Shown piece by piece: positions 42,041-50,888 of a stretch of 64,000 nt of DNA. The stretch is taken from positions 124,001 to 188,000 of the forward strand of contig NZ_CALUCN010000002.1 in assembly GCF_943914565.1 (NCBI RefSeq). Reading direction: 5' to 3'. The translations under genes and the position numbers were made by a program. The DNA is from an uncultured Tessaracoccus sp. Its GTDB lineage: Bacteria; Actinomycetota; Actinomycetes; Propionibacteriales; Propionibacteriaceae. Positions within the stretch are counted from its first letter, which is position 1. The number at the start of each line of letters is the position of its first letter. The notes under the pieces are model-generated. The model had not been told where the DNA came from. It ran no database searches and saw only the letters and a program-made list of their open reading frames with translations.

Positions 42041-43777
42041 ATGCCTGACAAGCCCCTGTACCGCAGACCCGTCCCCCGGATCGGCGACGCCACGTCCTCC
42101 GTGGACCGCGGCCGCAACCCCGACGACTGGGCGCTCGGGCGCGCCACCGTCGAGGCCCTGGCCCGGGTCATCGACGCCCGTCGGGACATCCGTCGCTACC
42201 GCCCCGACGACGTGCCCGCCGACGTGGTGCGCGCCGTCTGCGAAGCCGGCCACCACGGGCCGAGCGTCGGGCACTCGCAGCCGTGGCGGTTCATCGTCGT
42301 GCGCGACGCGGCGACTCGCGACCGCGCCGCGCTCATGGCGGACCGGGAGCGCATCCGTCAGGCGGAGCTGCTGACGCCGGACCGCCGTCGCCGCCTGCTC
42401 GACCTCCAGCTCGAAGGCATCCGCGAGGCACCCGTCGGCATCGTCGTCGCGTGCGACCGGCGCACGCCCGCGTCGGGGGTGCTGGGGCGCAACACGTTCA
42501 CTGACGCGGACCTGTGGAGTTGCGCCGCCGCGATCGAGAACATGTGGCTCACCGCCCGGGCGCGCGGGCTCGGCATGGGCTGGGTCACGCTGTTCGAGCC
42601 CGACGAGCTGCGCACACTCCTCGGCCTCCCCGACGGCGTCGAGACGCTCGGCTGGCTCTGCCTCGGCTGGCCCGACGAACGCCCGCCGGCCCCGGGGCTC
42701 GAACGACGCGGCTGGTCGTCGCGACTTCCGCTCGACGAGGTGGTCCTCGCCGAGCGGTGGCCCGACGACGGCTCGCCCGAGGCGCCCATCAACGCCCTGC
42801 GCGTCGCCGCGCCGGACCGGCAGCGCGTCGTGGGCGCCCACGACGACGCCGACCGCCTGCTCACCCCCGGCGGTTCGCTCGGACTGCTCGACCAGGCACT
42901 CGACCGCGTCGTGGCCGCCGCGGGCCCCGACGTCGACGGCGGCACCCTCGTCGTCGCGGCCGCCGACCACCCGGTCAGCGCCCACGGGATCTCGGCGTTC
43001 GACACGAGCGTCACCCGCGACGTCGCCACGGCCTCCGCGCACGGCGTCGGCATGGGCGCCGCGACGGCTCATGCGGCCGGGCTCGACGTCGTCACGGTTG
43101 ACGCCGGCGTCGAGGGTGGTCCGGTGCCCGGGGCGGTTGCCGCCCGGCCCGCCGGTCCGCGCGGAGACCTCGTCGAGGCCGACGCGATGGCGCCCGCGGA
43201 CGCGCGGGCACTCCTCGACGAGGGGCTTCGGCTGGGCGGCGAGGCCCGGGGGCTCGTCTGCCTGGGCGAGGTCGGGGTCGGCAACACCACGGTCGCCTCC
43301 GCACTGGCCTGTGCGTTCGCGGGTCTCACGCCCGACGAGGCCGTCGGTCTCGGTGCGAGCGCCGACTCGGCGATGGTCGCGACGAAGCGCGACATCGTCG
43401 CGCGGGCGCTGCGACGCGTGGCCGGGAAGGCGCTCGCCCCACTGGCCACACTCGCCGCGCTCGGCGGGCCGGAGTTCGTGGTGCTGTGCGGAGTGACACT
43501 CGGGGCTGCCCGAGCGGGCCGCGTCGTCGTGCTGGACGGTCTGGCGACGTCGGTGGCCGCCCTCGCGGCGGTGCGGATGAGCCCGGGGACGCAGGGGTGG
43601 CTCGTCGCGTCGCACGTCAGCCGCGAGGCCGCGCACGGACGGGTGTTGGCGGAGCTGGGGCTCGAGCCGCTGCTCGACCTCCGTCTGCGCGCGGGCGAGG
43701 GCGTCGGCGCCTGCCACGCGGCACAGATGCTGCTGACCGGGCTTCGCGTGCGCCGCACCGCGGCCCGCTGGGGGTGA
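42041..43777 (+). CDS. bluB-cobT: BluB-CobT fusion: DMB synthase and nicotinate-nucleotide:DMB phosphoribosyltransferase
   Basis: 578 residues. Residues 1 to about 235 are a BluB nitroreductase-fold domain (RRDIRRYRPDDVP, GPSVGHSQPWRFIVV, ADLWSCAAAIENMWLTARARGLG), which breaks FMNH2 down to dimethylbenzimidazole. Residues from about 250 on are CobT, with GEVGVGNTT (Glu410) and LRAGEGVGACHA (Glu553), which activates the base for cobalamin. The fusion is known from Propionibacterium. No clear ribosome binding site, possibly leaderless. No B12 riboswitch seen in the 48 bp upstream. Aerobic-type lower-ligand synthesis is implied. Confidence 0.93.
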   Translation: MPDKPLYRRPVPRIGDATSSVDRGRNPDDWALGRATVEALARVIDARRDIRRYRPDDVPADVVRAVCEAGHHGPSVGHSQPWRFIVVRDAATRDRAALMADRERIRQAELLTPDRRRRLLDLQLEGIREAPVGIVVACDRRTPASGVLGRNTFTDADLWSCAAAIENMWLTARARGLGMGWVTLFEPDELRTLLGLPDGVETLGWLCLGWPDERPPAPGLERRGWSSRLPLDEVVLAERWPDDGSPEAPINALRVAAPDRQRVVGAHDDADRLLTPGGSLGLLDQALDRVVAAAGPDVDGGTLVVAAADHPVSAHGISAFDTSVTRDVATASAHGVGMGAATAHAAGLDVVTVDAGVEGGPVPGAVAARPAGPRGDLVEADAMAPADARALLDEGLRLGGEARGLVCLGEVGVGNTTVASALACAFAGLTPDEAVGLGASADSAMVATKRDIVARALRRVAGKALAPLATLAALGGPEFVVLCGVTLGAARAGRVVVLDGLATSVAALAAVRMSPGTQGWLVASHVSREAAHGRVLAELGLEPLLDLRLRAGEGVGACHAAQMLLTGLRVRRTAARWG

Positions 43778-43813
43778 GCCTGCGCTGGATCGATCAGGTA
43801 CCCGGCCGGACAA

Positions 43814-43832
43814 CGGGGCCCGCAGGGCCCCG
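43814..43832 (+). terminator. Terminator after bluB-cobT
   Basis: CGGGGCCC-GCA-GGGCCCCG: perfect 8-bp stem and 3-base loop, 36 bp after the stop. Confidence 0.75.
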
Positions 43833-43920
43833 CTCGTCGAGCCCCGCCCGAAGAGCCGTGTGTCGAGACGGCGTCAGATGATGCAGGAGCTCAACCCCAA
43901 GGGCCGACCTCGACCACGGT

Positions 43921-43936
43921 TCGAAAACAAGTTCGA
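43921..43936 (+). promoter_or_regulatory. SOS (LexA) box-like site upstream of HNH gene
   Basis: TCGAAAACAAGTTCGA matches the actinobacterial LexA consensus TCGAAC-N4-GTTCGA with one mismatch. It lies about 85 bp upstream of the start and about 20 bp ahead of the -35. LexA boxes upstream of 13E12/DUF222 genes are known in Mycobacterium tuberculosis. Confidence 0.6.
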
Positions 43937-43954
43937 TTCATTTCGCGCATGCCC

Positions 43955-43982
43955 TTGTGTTGGTACACGTGTTCGGTATAAT
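43955..43982 (+). promoter_or_regulatory. Promoter of the DUF222/HNH gene
   Basis: TTGTGT (43955-43960) and a consensus TATAAT (43977-43982) spaced 16 bp; start codon follows 39 bp later with GGGGAGGCGGG as ribosome binding site. Confidence 0.7.
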
Positions 43983-44020
43983 GGTGGCAGATCGAACACC
44001 AACGAGGGGAGGCGGGCATC

Positions 44021-45388
44021 ATGGCCACGGATCGTGCGGCGTTGTCGTTGATGGCGGCGGTGCATGCCCATGAGCAGCGTCAGGCGGTCGAGGTCGCTGA
44101 GGTGATCGCCCTCGTGGGAGCTGCGGACACCTACGAGCTCGAATCAGACCCGTCCCTTCCCGATGCGTTGCGTCTGCGGCGCGTCTCTTCCGGACGCGAC
44201 GGGGTGCCCGGTCCGGACGAGGGCTTCTTGCTGGAGGCCGCGGCCGCCATGGGGATGAGTGTCGGCGGGATGCGCGAACGCATCTCGCAGGCCTACTCGA
44301 TCCGCGCCCGCCACCCACGCATGTGGCAGCTCTTCTGCTCAGGCGGGCTGCCGTGGTGGGTGGCCCGGGAGGTCGAGGAGGCCTGCAAGGAGCTGCCGTT
44401 CGACGCCGCCCTCGAGGTCGATCGGCAGGCGTCGCACTGCCTCGGATTCAACTCGTTCTTCGTCATGCTCGACGAACTCTCCCGCTGGGTGTTGGATGCC
44501 GACCCGGGCCGGGCGAAGCGGGAGCGGGAGCTCGCTCGCCGGGAGCGGTTCGTGCACGTGGGCCGGTTCGAGGACGACCACGTCGGCCTGTTCGGCAAGG
44601 TTGACGCCGCAGACGGCGTCCTGTTCGACCAAGCCCTCGACCAAATCGCCCAGACGCTCCCTGCCCCGGAGATCCCGGACGGTCTCGAGGAACGCGACGC
44701 GGCACGGTTCGTGCGCGGCCAGCGCCGCGCTGCGGCGTTCGGCATCTTCGCGAGACAGGCCATCGGCCAAGACAGTCTCATGGACGTCGAACTCGTCGTC
44801 CACGTCCCCGCACAGACACCCGCCGAGGGCCTCGACACGGACGATGACCACGGCGACGCTGGCGCGCCGCTCGGCACGTCGGCGTACGTCGAGGGCTGGG
44901 GTCGGCTCCTCACCGACACCCTCCCCAGCTTCCTCGCCGGCTCCAAGGTGACTATCCGCCCGGTGCTCGACCCGAACATGATCCCCGACGCCACCGGACA
45001 CGAACCCACCGCCGCGCAGCGGCTCGCACTCTCAGTCAGGAACCCGCGCTCGGTGTTCCCCTACTCGGCCACCTCAGCGAGGCGCTGCGACATCGACCAC
45101 ACCATCGCCTATGACCCAACCGGCAGCGAAGGTCCCACGTCGATGGCCAATCTCGGGCCCTTGGAGCGCACCGCTCACCGGGCGAAGACCGCCGGCCACT
45201 GGTTGGCTGACCAGCCAGCGCCGGGCGCCTTCCACTGGGCGTCCCCGATGGGGTTCGAGTACTTGGTCACCGGCCAAGGCACGGTGATGACCAAGACCCC
45301 GGACATCCCGGTACCACCCATCCCCGAGCTGCCACCACAAGCACCCCCGGAGTACGAGCCACCACCAGACCGAGCCCGCGCCGCCTGA
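44021..45388 (+). CDS. DUF222 / HNH endonuclease protein (13E12-repeat family)
   Basis: 455 residues. N-terminal ~300 residues are the helical DUF222 domain (LLEAAAAMGMSVGGMRERISQA, WVAREVEEACKELPF); the C-terminus carries an HNH-type motif CDIDHTIAYDP at 356-366 with the downstream NLGPLERTAHRAKT. A short Pro-rich tail follows. These genes are often multicopy and mobile in actinobacteria; no partner element or flanking repeat is evident here. Putative LexA site and strong promoter upstream suggest damage-induced expression. Confidence 0.88.
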   Translation: MATDRAALSLMAAVHAHEQRQAVEVAEVIALVGAADTYELESDPSLPDALRLRRVSSGRDGVPGPDEGFLLEAAAAMGMSVGGMRERISQAYSIRARHPRMWQLFCSGGLPWWVAREVEEACKELPFDAALEVDRQASHCLGFNSFFVMLDELSRWVLDADPGRAKRERELARRERFVHVGRFEDDHVGLFGKVDAADGVLFDQALDQIAQTLPAPEIPDGLEERDAARFVRGQRRAAAFGIFARQAIGQDSLMDVELVVHVPAQTPAEGLDTDDDHGDAGAPLGTSAYVEGWGRLLTDTLPSFLAGSKVTIRPVLDPNMIPDATGHEPTAAQRLALSVRNPRSVFPYSATSARRCDIDHTIAYDPTGSEGPTSMANLGPLERTAHRAKTAGHWLADQPAPGAFHWASPMGFEYLVTGQGTVMTKTPDIPVPPIPELPPQAPPEYEPPPDRARAA

Positions 45389-45446
45389 CCCCGCAGCGCC
45401 CCGCGCCCGATCACTCCGCTCTTCCCACCCTCAACTCACCGCTGCA

Positions 45447-45471
45447 CCCCGCCGGCCACAGGCCAGCGGGG
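45447..45471 (+). terminator. Terminator after the HNH gene
   Basis: CCCCGC and GCGGGG enclose GGCC-ACA-GGCC, giving a 10-bp stem with one mismatch, 59 bp after the stop. Confidence 0.65.
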
Positions 45472-45574
45472 CAACAGCGCTGCCCACACCCAAGATGATC
45501 GAGCCGCGCACGCGCGACGCGACGCGAGTGCCCACGATCATGGACAGGGGCCCCACCCCGAGTGCAGCCGGGGC

Positions 45575-45624
45575 CTTCAGTGTCGAGAACACCACCCCCC
45601 GCAGTGGTCTTCTCCACACTGAAG
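45575..45624. repeat. Large inverted repeat in the HNH-PaaX spacer
   Basis: 21-bp arms (45575-45595 and 45604-45624) with two mismatches around an 8-base loop; outer part CTTCAGTGT...ACACTGAAG is perfect. It lies in the 322-bp interval between the HNH gene and the end of the PaaX-like gene. No other feature is visible in that interval besides the terminator at 45447. It could terminate the minus-strand gene or mark a mobile element end. Confidence 0.65.
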
Positions 45625-45710
45625 CACGTCGCGGTGGTGCCACTGCGGATGCTGGCGCCGTCTCGCCACACCGCCCCGCACAGCACTCGGAGCGTGAGCC
45701 CCTCCAAGCC

Positions 45711-46472
45711 TCACCCGACCCACCCGGGCTCGGCACGGGGCTCGATGAGCTCGGCCCCGGCCACTTCGCGCGCCCATTCGGCGTCCTCCGCAGCGAGCGC
45801 CTTCGCGTACAGCAGGCGCAGGCGCTGCATGAGTCCCCGCAGGGCGTCGCCGGGCGAGCGGCCCTCAGCGAGTTCGACGGGCAAGGCCGGGATCCGAAAC
45901 GCGAGCATTCCGGCCAAGTAGTAGAGGTCAACGTAGCGATTGCGAAGCACTGCTCCTGTGTGCTCGAATTCGCGTTCCATGGTCGCGATCTTGGCCTCGA
46001 CACCCTTGATCGTGCACTGCATCTGCGCCACGTCGTGCGCCCGGTACACGAGCTCCCGCGCATGAGCGACCGACGTAGGTTTCAGCTGCACGACGGCCAC
46101 CCAGCAGTCTCCCGGCTGGTGGATCGAGGACAGGATCTCCGCCGACCGGTCCCGGATGCCCAAGAGTGCTCCGGAACGGAGCCTTCCGTACCCATGGTGG
46201 TGCGCCAGGTACAACAGCCGGTCGCGAGCCCCGCGATGCCGCTCGGGGATCTCGTGCAGCAGCAAGGACAACGTGCCGTCGTACTCCCCCACGTCGTGCG
46301 TCGACGCAGCGATCTCCAAGTTCGTTTCGAGGTGACGTGGGAGTCGGTACACGGCGAACCGCCCCTCCCTGTTGGCGAGCAAGGCTCCACGGTGCACCAT
46401 CCGCGCGATCTGGTTGCGAACCGACGAAGCGGTGTAGCCGCGCTTGCCCAGTCGAGCCGCCATCCAGGACAT
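45711..46472 (-). CDS. PaaX-like transcriptional regulator, possibly shortened
   Basis: 253 residues from the ATG at 46472; the frame extends to an ATG at 46514 but that overlaps the divergent gene and its ribosome site. A winged-helix start (LGKRGYTASSVRNQIARMVHRGAL) and an IPERHRGARDRLLYLAHHHGYGRL segment resemble PaaX-type regulators of aromatic-acid catabolism. The usual residues ahead of the winged helix are mostly missing, so it may be N-terminally shortened. No catabolic genes are near, so the target is unknown. Confidence 0.6.
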   Translation of the reverse strand: MSWMAARLGKRGYTASSVRNQIARMVHRGALLANREGRFAVYRLPRHLETNLEIAASTHDVGEYDGTLSLLLHEIPERHRGARDRLLYLAHHHGYGRLRSGALLGIRDRSAEILSSIHQPGDCWVAVVQLKPTSVAHARELVYRAHDVAQMQCTIKGVEAKIATMEREFEHTGAVLRNRYVDLYYLAGMLAFRIPALPVELAEGRSPGDALRGLMQRLRLLYAKALAAEDAEWAREVAGAELIEPRAEPGWVG

Positions 46473-46493
46473 TCCGCCTGACCAGGAGCCACC

Positions 46494-46709
46494 ATGACCG
46501 ACTCCAGCAAGCACCCCTACAGCCCCGGCGTCAACGCACTCTTCTCGGCCCTCCTCGGCGCCAGCATCACCGTGGTCATCGCGTTCGCGGTGTTCATGGC
46601 CATCGGATTCACCATCGAGACCTCCACGACGTGGATGCAGGCCCTCGGAATGGTGTCCTTCGGCGGCACCTTCATGGGCGCATTCATCACCTACTCCCTC
46701 AAGCGATAG
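46494..46709 (+). CDS. Small two-helix membrane protein
   Basis: 71 residues; ATG seven bases after AGGAG. Two transmembrane segments, ALLGASITVVIAFAVFMAIGF and ALGMVSFGGTFMGAFITYSL, with a basic C-terminus KR. No family recognised. Divergent from the PaaX-like gene with almost no spacer (the two would overlap if that gene began at 46514). Confidence 0.65.
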   Translation: MTDSSKHPYSPGVNALFSALLGASITVVIAFAVFMAIGFTIETSTTWMQALGMVSFGGTFMGAFITYSLKR

Positions 46710-46770
46710 GCGTGTGCGTCCCGCGGTCGAGTGATCGACGCGCGAACCGCTGATGCCGCATCCGCACGGC

Positions 46771-49200
46771 TCAGAACCCCTGCCGCTTGGTGCCCCGCTT
46801 CGCCGGCGCGGTGAGCGGGTCCTCGGGCCAGGGGTGCTTGGCGTACCGTCCGCGGTTCTCGGCGCGCACGGAAGCGTAGGCGTTCACCCAGAACGACGCG
46901 AGGTCGTCGGTCACCGCCAGCGGGCGGCCCGCGGGCGAGAGCAGGTGCATGAGCAGCCGCACCCGCCCGTCGCAGATCGTGGGCGTCTCGGTGAGCCCGA
47001 AGCACTCCTGCAGCTTCACCGCGCAGACCACCGCGCCGTCGCCCTCGGGGTAGTCGAGGCGGATCCGGGACCCGCTCGGCACCGCGACCCGCTCGGGCGC
47101 GAGCTCGTCGAGTCGGGCGGCCTCCGGCCACGGCAGCAGGCGACGCAGCGCGGGCGTCACGGCGACGTCGCTCACCGGCGCGCCGCGCGCGAGGTCGCCC
47201 AGCTCCGGGCCCAGCCACTCGTCGAGGCGTGAAAGGAGGGCGTCGTCGGACACGTCGGGCCACGGCTCCCCCAACTCCCGGTGCAGGAGCGCGAGCCGAC
47301 GTCGCAGCCCGGTGGCCGCGGCACTCCACCGGAGCAGGCCCAGCCCCTGCTCGGCGAACGCCGCCCGCACGACGGGTTCCCCCACCTCGGGCGCAGGTTT
47401 GGTGGGGGTGCTGCCGAGCTCGATCGCGCCGAGCCGGCGCACCTCGCGGGCGCGCACACGGCCGTCGAACGTCGCCTCCGTCACCGTGCGCACGCGCCCG
47501 ACCTCGAGGGCGAGCCCCTCATCCACCTCGACCGCCGCGCGGATGAGGCCCAGCCCGCCCACGCGCTGCGACGCCCACACCGCGAGCCACGCCCCACGGA
47601 ACCCGCCACCGCGCGGCGCGGTGAGCCCCGTGCCCGACGCGGCCAGGTACTCCCCCTCGCCGCGCGCCCGGGCGAGCCACTCGGGCCGGGCCGCCGCGAC
47701 GACGAACCCCACCACCTCCCGGTCCGCACCACCTGGCCCGCGGACGTCACCGACGAGGCGGGCCAGCCGGTCGGTCTCCCTGCGCCAGGCGCGCACGCCG
47801 TCGCGGCGGAGGCGACGCAGCTCGGCCACCAGGTCCCCCGACGGTTCGTCGGCCAGCATCGCGACCACTTGGGCCGCGTCCCTGGCCCCGTAGCGGTCCG
47901 CCCCACGCAGCAGCGCGACACCGAGGCGGGGATCGAGCGGGAGGGCGCCCACCCGTCGACCGAGCGCCGTGACCAGCCCGTCCTCGTCGACGAGGCCCAG
48001 CTCCCGCAGCTCGTCCTCGGCCCGGCGCACGGACGCCTCGGGCAGCTCGGTGGGCAGCGCCATTCCCTCGCCGCGCGGGCTGCCCCACTTGGCGAGCGCG
48101 AGCAGCGCGTCGGAGAGGTCCGCGACGAGCACCTCCGGCGTCGACTCGGCCGCCATCCCCGCCCAGTCCTCGGGCGCGAGGCAGCGGATCGCGACGCCAG
48201 GGCCGAGCCGCGCGGCACGGCCGGCGCGCTGCACCGCGGAGGCCTGCGACTCCCGCACAGTCACGAGCCCCGACATGCCCCGCAGCTGGTCGAACCGCGG
48301 CTCCCTGGCCAGCCCGGCGTCGACGACGAGCCGCACCCCGGGGACGGTGAGCGACGACTCCGCCACTGCCGTCGCGACGACGACCCGCGGACCCGCGCCG
48401 TCGTCGAGGGCGGCGTCCTGGGCGCGGTGGTCGAGCCGGCCGTGCAGGGGCAGCGCGGTGCAGCCCCGCGCACGCAGCCGCTCGACGACGCGGTCCACCT
48501 CGCGCGCGCCTGGCAGGAACACCAGCGCCGAACCCTCCACCTCGCGGAACGCCTCCGCGGTCACGTGCGCGACGTGGTCCAGGAACCCCTCCCGCACGCC
48601 GCGCGCGTCGAGCGCTCCCCCGGGCGCCGGCGCCCACCGCACCTCGAGCGGGTGCAGCACCCCCTCGGCACGCACGACGGTGGCCCCGCCCAGCAGCGCA
48701 GCCCAGCGTTCGGCGTCGAGGGTCGCGGACATCGCGCAGACGGTGAGGTCGTCGCGAAGCTCGGCCAGCTCGGCGACCATCGCGAGCGTGAGGTCGGCGT
48801 CGAGGTGCCGTTCGTGCACCTCGTCGAGCACGACGGCGCCGACGCCGGGCAGCGCCGGGTCCCGCAGCAGGCGCCGCAGCAGCACCCCCGTCGTGACGAA
48901 CTCCACGACGGTGTCCCGCCCCACCGTCGACTCCCCGCGCACCGTGTGGCCGGCGTACGCGCCCGGCCGGGTGCCGGTGAGGTGCGCCAGGCGACGCATG
49001 GCCGCCCTGGCCGCGATCCGTCGGGGCTGCGCGACGACCACCCGCCCCGCCACCGAGCCGGCGAGCGCGGGCGGGACCACCGTCGTCTTGCCGGTGCCGG
49101 GCGGCGCCTCGACGACGAGTCGGCCCGCGCGCAGCTGCTCGACGAGGCGGGCGGCGGGCAGCGTCGCGAAGGCGGGCTCGGCGAGGAGGCGCTCGATCAC
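46771..49200 (-). CDS. hrpB: ATP-dependent RNA helicase HrpB
   Basis: 809 residues from a GTG overlapping the upstream stop. DExH helicase: Walker A GTGKTT at 35-40, DEVH at 126-129, MSATLD, and QRAGRAARLGPG in the second lobe, then the HA2 region and the HrpB-specific C-terminal domain (SRIRLDYPEGDGAVVCAVKLQECFG region, PWPEDPLTAPAKRGTK tail). Probable RNA remodelling helicase; biological role in actinobacteria is unclear. Confidence 0.93.
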   Translation of the reverse strand: MIERLLAEPAFATLPAARLVEQLRAGRLVVEAPPGTGKTTVVPPALAGSVAGRVVVAQPRRIAARAAMRRLAHLTGTRPGAYAGHTVRGESTVGRDTVVEFVTTGVLLRRLLRDPALPGVGAVVLDEVHERHLDADLTLAMVAELAELRDDLTVCAMSATLDAERWAALLGGATVVRAEGVLHPLEVRWAPAPGGALDARGVREGFLDHVAHVTAEAFREVEGSALVFLPGAREVDRVVERLRARGCTALPLHGRLDHRAQDAALDDGAGPRVVVATAVAESSLTVPGVRLVVDAGLAREPRFDQLRGMSGLVTVRESQASAVQRAGRAARLGPGVAIRCLAPEDWAGMAAESTPEVLVADLSDALLALAKWGSPRGEGMALPTELPEASVRRAEDELRELGLVDEDGLVTALGRRVGALPLDPRLGVALLRGADRYGARDAAQVVAMLADEPSGDLVAELRRLRRDGVRAWRRETDRLARLVGDVRGPGGADREVVGFVVAAARPEWLARARGEGEYLAASGTGLTAPRGGGFRGAWLAVWASQRVGGLGLIRAAVEVDEGLALEVGRVRTVTEATFDGRVRAREVRRLGAIELGSTPTKPAPEVGEPVVRAAFAEQGLGLLRWSAAATGLRRRLALLHRELGEPWPDVSDDALLSRLDEWLGPELGDLARGAPVSDVAVTPALRRLLPWPEAARLDELAPERVAVPSGSRIRLDYPEGDGAVVCAVKLQECFGLTETPTICDGRVRLLMHLLSPAGRPLAVTDDLASFWVNAYASVRAENRGRYAKHPWPEDPLTAPAKRGTKRQGF

Positions 49201-49805
49201 CGGAGCTTCACGGTGTGGCCACCCAGGATGCAGATGCCGCGCAGCACGAGCGTGCCGTTGGATCCGTCGCCGCGGGCGCTGCGCCGCACGGTGCTGCCGC
49301 CCATGACGTTCGTCGTCTCGTCGACGACGTGCACGCCGCGCGGCACCCTGATCGTGGCGCCGCCCAGCACGGCCTCGGACTCGAGCACGAACACGACGCC
49401 GGGCGCCATCGCCTCGCTGAGGTCGAGCGTGTCGCCGCCCATGAAGGACATGAGGTGGAAGTGGGTGGTGCCGGGCTCCGCGACGAGCTTCCGGCCCGAG
49501 AGGATCGCCGTGCTCTGGCCGCTGCCCCGCGGGGCGGGGCCGAAGAAGCGTGCGACGCCGCGCCCACGCGGGCGGGGCTCCGGCCTCGGGCGCAGGATCG
49601 CGACGACCTCCTGCCCCTCCGGGAGGTCGTCGAGCAGGGGGATGAACTCGTCGGTGAACCGTGCCGCGAACGCGGCGTCCTGCCGGTCATGCAGCTCCTC
49701 GACGTCGAGGCGACCCGCGGCGTGCGCCTGCTGGAGGAGGTGCAACACGTAGTCACGCTCCTCGTCGCTGGCGCGGAAGCGCCTCCCCTCGGACTGCTCG
49801 GACAT
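49197..49805 (-). CDS. DUF1707 domain protein with LiaF-like C-terminus
   Basis: 202 residues. N-terminal DUF1707 motif RASDEERDYVLHLLQQAHAAGRLDVEELHDR (residues about 11-41, ~50-residue domain), then an Arg/Pro-rich linker and a beta-solenoid-like region with repeated GG-motifs (FMGGDTLDL, LGGATIRVP, MGGSTVRRS, LGGHTVKL). No transmembrane segment. Function unknown; coupled to hrpB by overlap. Confidence 0.8.
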   Translation of the reverse strand: MSEQSEGRRFRASDEERDYVLHLLQQAHAAGRLDVEELHDRQDAAFAARFTDEFIPLLDDLPEGQEVVAILRPRPEPRPRGRGVARFFGPAPRGSGQSTAILSGRKLVAEPGTTHFHLMSFMGGDTLDLSEAMAPGVVFVLESEAVLGGATIRVPRGVHVVDETTNVMGGSTVRRSARGDGSNGTLVLRGICILGGHTVKLR

Positions 49806-49818
49806 GCCGCCAAGTGTA

Positions 49819-49851
49819 ACCGGCCGCCCCCTGCGCGAGGGGACGGCCGGT
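49819..49851 (-). terminator. Terminator between secreted-protein gene and DUF1707 gene
   Basis: ACCGGCCG...CGGCCGGT stem extended by CCCC/GGGG with one mismatch, 13 bp in all, loop about seven bases; it starts 23 bp past the secreted gene's stop on the minus strand. Confidence 0.7.
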
Positions 49852-49873
49852 CAGGGTGACGTGGGTGGGCGGA

Positions 49874-50803
49874 TCAGACGCCGGTGTCGGGCAGGCCGGG
49901 CTCGCCGCCCTTGCTGCCGGTGCCGGAGCCCTGCTTGTCGTCGTCCTTGCCGGAGTCCTTCTTGCCGGAGTCCTTCTTCGAGTCGTCCTTCTTGCCGCCG
50001 TCCTTGCCGGGCTTCGAGTCGCCGGGCTTGGTGTCGTCCTGCGGGACACCGAGGTACAGCGTGCCGACGGCCGGGCCGGCGGTGCCGGTGGTGAGGTTGT
50101 AGAGGCGGACCTCGTACTTGCCCTTCGCGATCTTCGGGGTGTGGGTGTAGAACACCGACTGCCCGTCGGAGTTCGTCGCGGAGGACTTCGCGTCGATGCG
50201 CGGGAACTTCACCCATTTGCCGTCCACGAGGACCTGCATCGTGAACCGGTGGCCCTCGATGCCGTTGGAGGTGTTGAAGCGCCACTCGTCGAGCGACGGC
50301 AGCGGCTCGGCGTGGCTCGTGAGCGAGGCGTTGGCCGAACGGATCCGCACCTCGCTGCCGAACTCGGCGCTGAGCTGCTCGACGTTCCTGAGGTCGGACA
50401 GGGCGATCACGTAGTTGTCGCCGCCGAAGCGCGTCTTGCCCAGCTCGGGCACGGCGAAGTCGACCGTCGCCTGCGCGCCGCCGATGCCGTTGCCCTCGGT
50501 GAGCGGCACCGGCACGGTCTCCGAGATGCGGGTCAAGTTGCCGTCCTTCTCGGCCGCGAAGAGGGCCAGCGAGACCTCGGCACCCTCGGCGCCGTTGACC
50601 GTGACCTGGACGGTCGTGCCCTCGTTGACGGTGCGCTCCTTCGCCGTGACGCTGCACGGCGAGACCGTCGCCTTCCCATCCTGGATGGCACACAGGGCGG
50701 TGCCCATGTTCGACGGTGCTGCGTTGGCCACGCCGGCGCCGGCGAAGGAGGTGCCCACCGCGAGCGCGAGCGCCGCGAGGCCTCCTGTCAGCTTCTTGTA
50801 CAT
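49874..50803 (-). CDS. Secreted protein with Lys/Asp/Ser/Gly-rich tail ending in LPDTG
   Basis: 309 residues from the ATG at 50803. Signal peptide MYKKLTGGLAALALAV then FAGAGVANA before APS. A beta-rich body of about 220 residues follows (NSDGQSVFYTHTPKIAKGKYEVRLYNL) and then a 50-residue charged linker KPGKDGGKKDDSKKDSGKKD-type, as in wall-spanning proteins. It ends GLPDTGV and stops: the LPxTG sortase motif is present but the hydrophobic segment and basic tail that normally follow are missing. Only about 70 bp separate it from the next gene. A PHO-box-like repeat precedes it. Confidence 0.75.
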   Translation of the reverse strand: MYKKLTGGLAALALAVGTSFAGAGVANAAPSNMGTALCAIQDGKATVSPCSVTAKERTVNEGTTVQVTVNGAEGAEVSLALFAAEKDGNLTRISETVPVPLTEGNGIGGAQATVDFAVPELGKTRFGGDNYVIALSDLRNVEQLSAEFGSEVRIRSANASLTSHAEPLPSLDEWRFNTSNGIEGHRFTMQVLVDGKWVKFPRIDAKSSATNSDGQSVFYTHTPKIAKGKYEVRLYNLTTGTAGPAVGTLYLGVPQDDTKPGDSKPGKDGGKKDDSKKDSGKKDSGKDDDKQGSGTGSKGGEPGLPDTGV

Positions 50804-50829
50804 TGCTCCCCTTGGGTATCGAAAGTGAG

Positions 50830-50846
50830 TGTGGCGATCAGCCACA
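50830..50846. promoter_or_regulatory. Small hairpin in the leader of the secreted-protein gene
   Basis: TGTGGC-GATCA-GCCACA, 27-43 bp upstream of the start codon, would form a 6-bp stem in the 5' leader. Function unknown. Confidence 0.3.
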
Positions 50847-50888
50847 AGGGAGCCTATGGGGGCAGGCGTGTCACGCAGGCCGACGATG

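Noticed and set aside
41198..43813. Long minus-strand frame over the Fic-like and BluB-CobT genes
   Set aside because: Antisense shadow; the plus strand holds two recognisable proteins with ribosome site and motifs.
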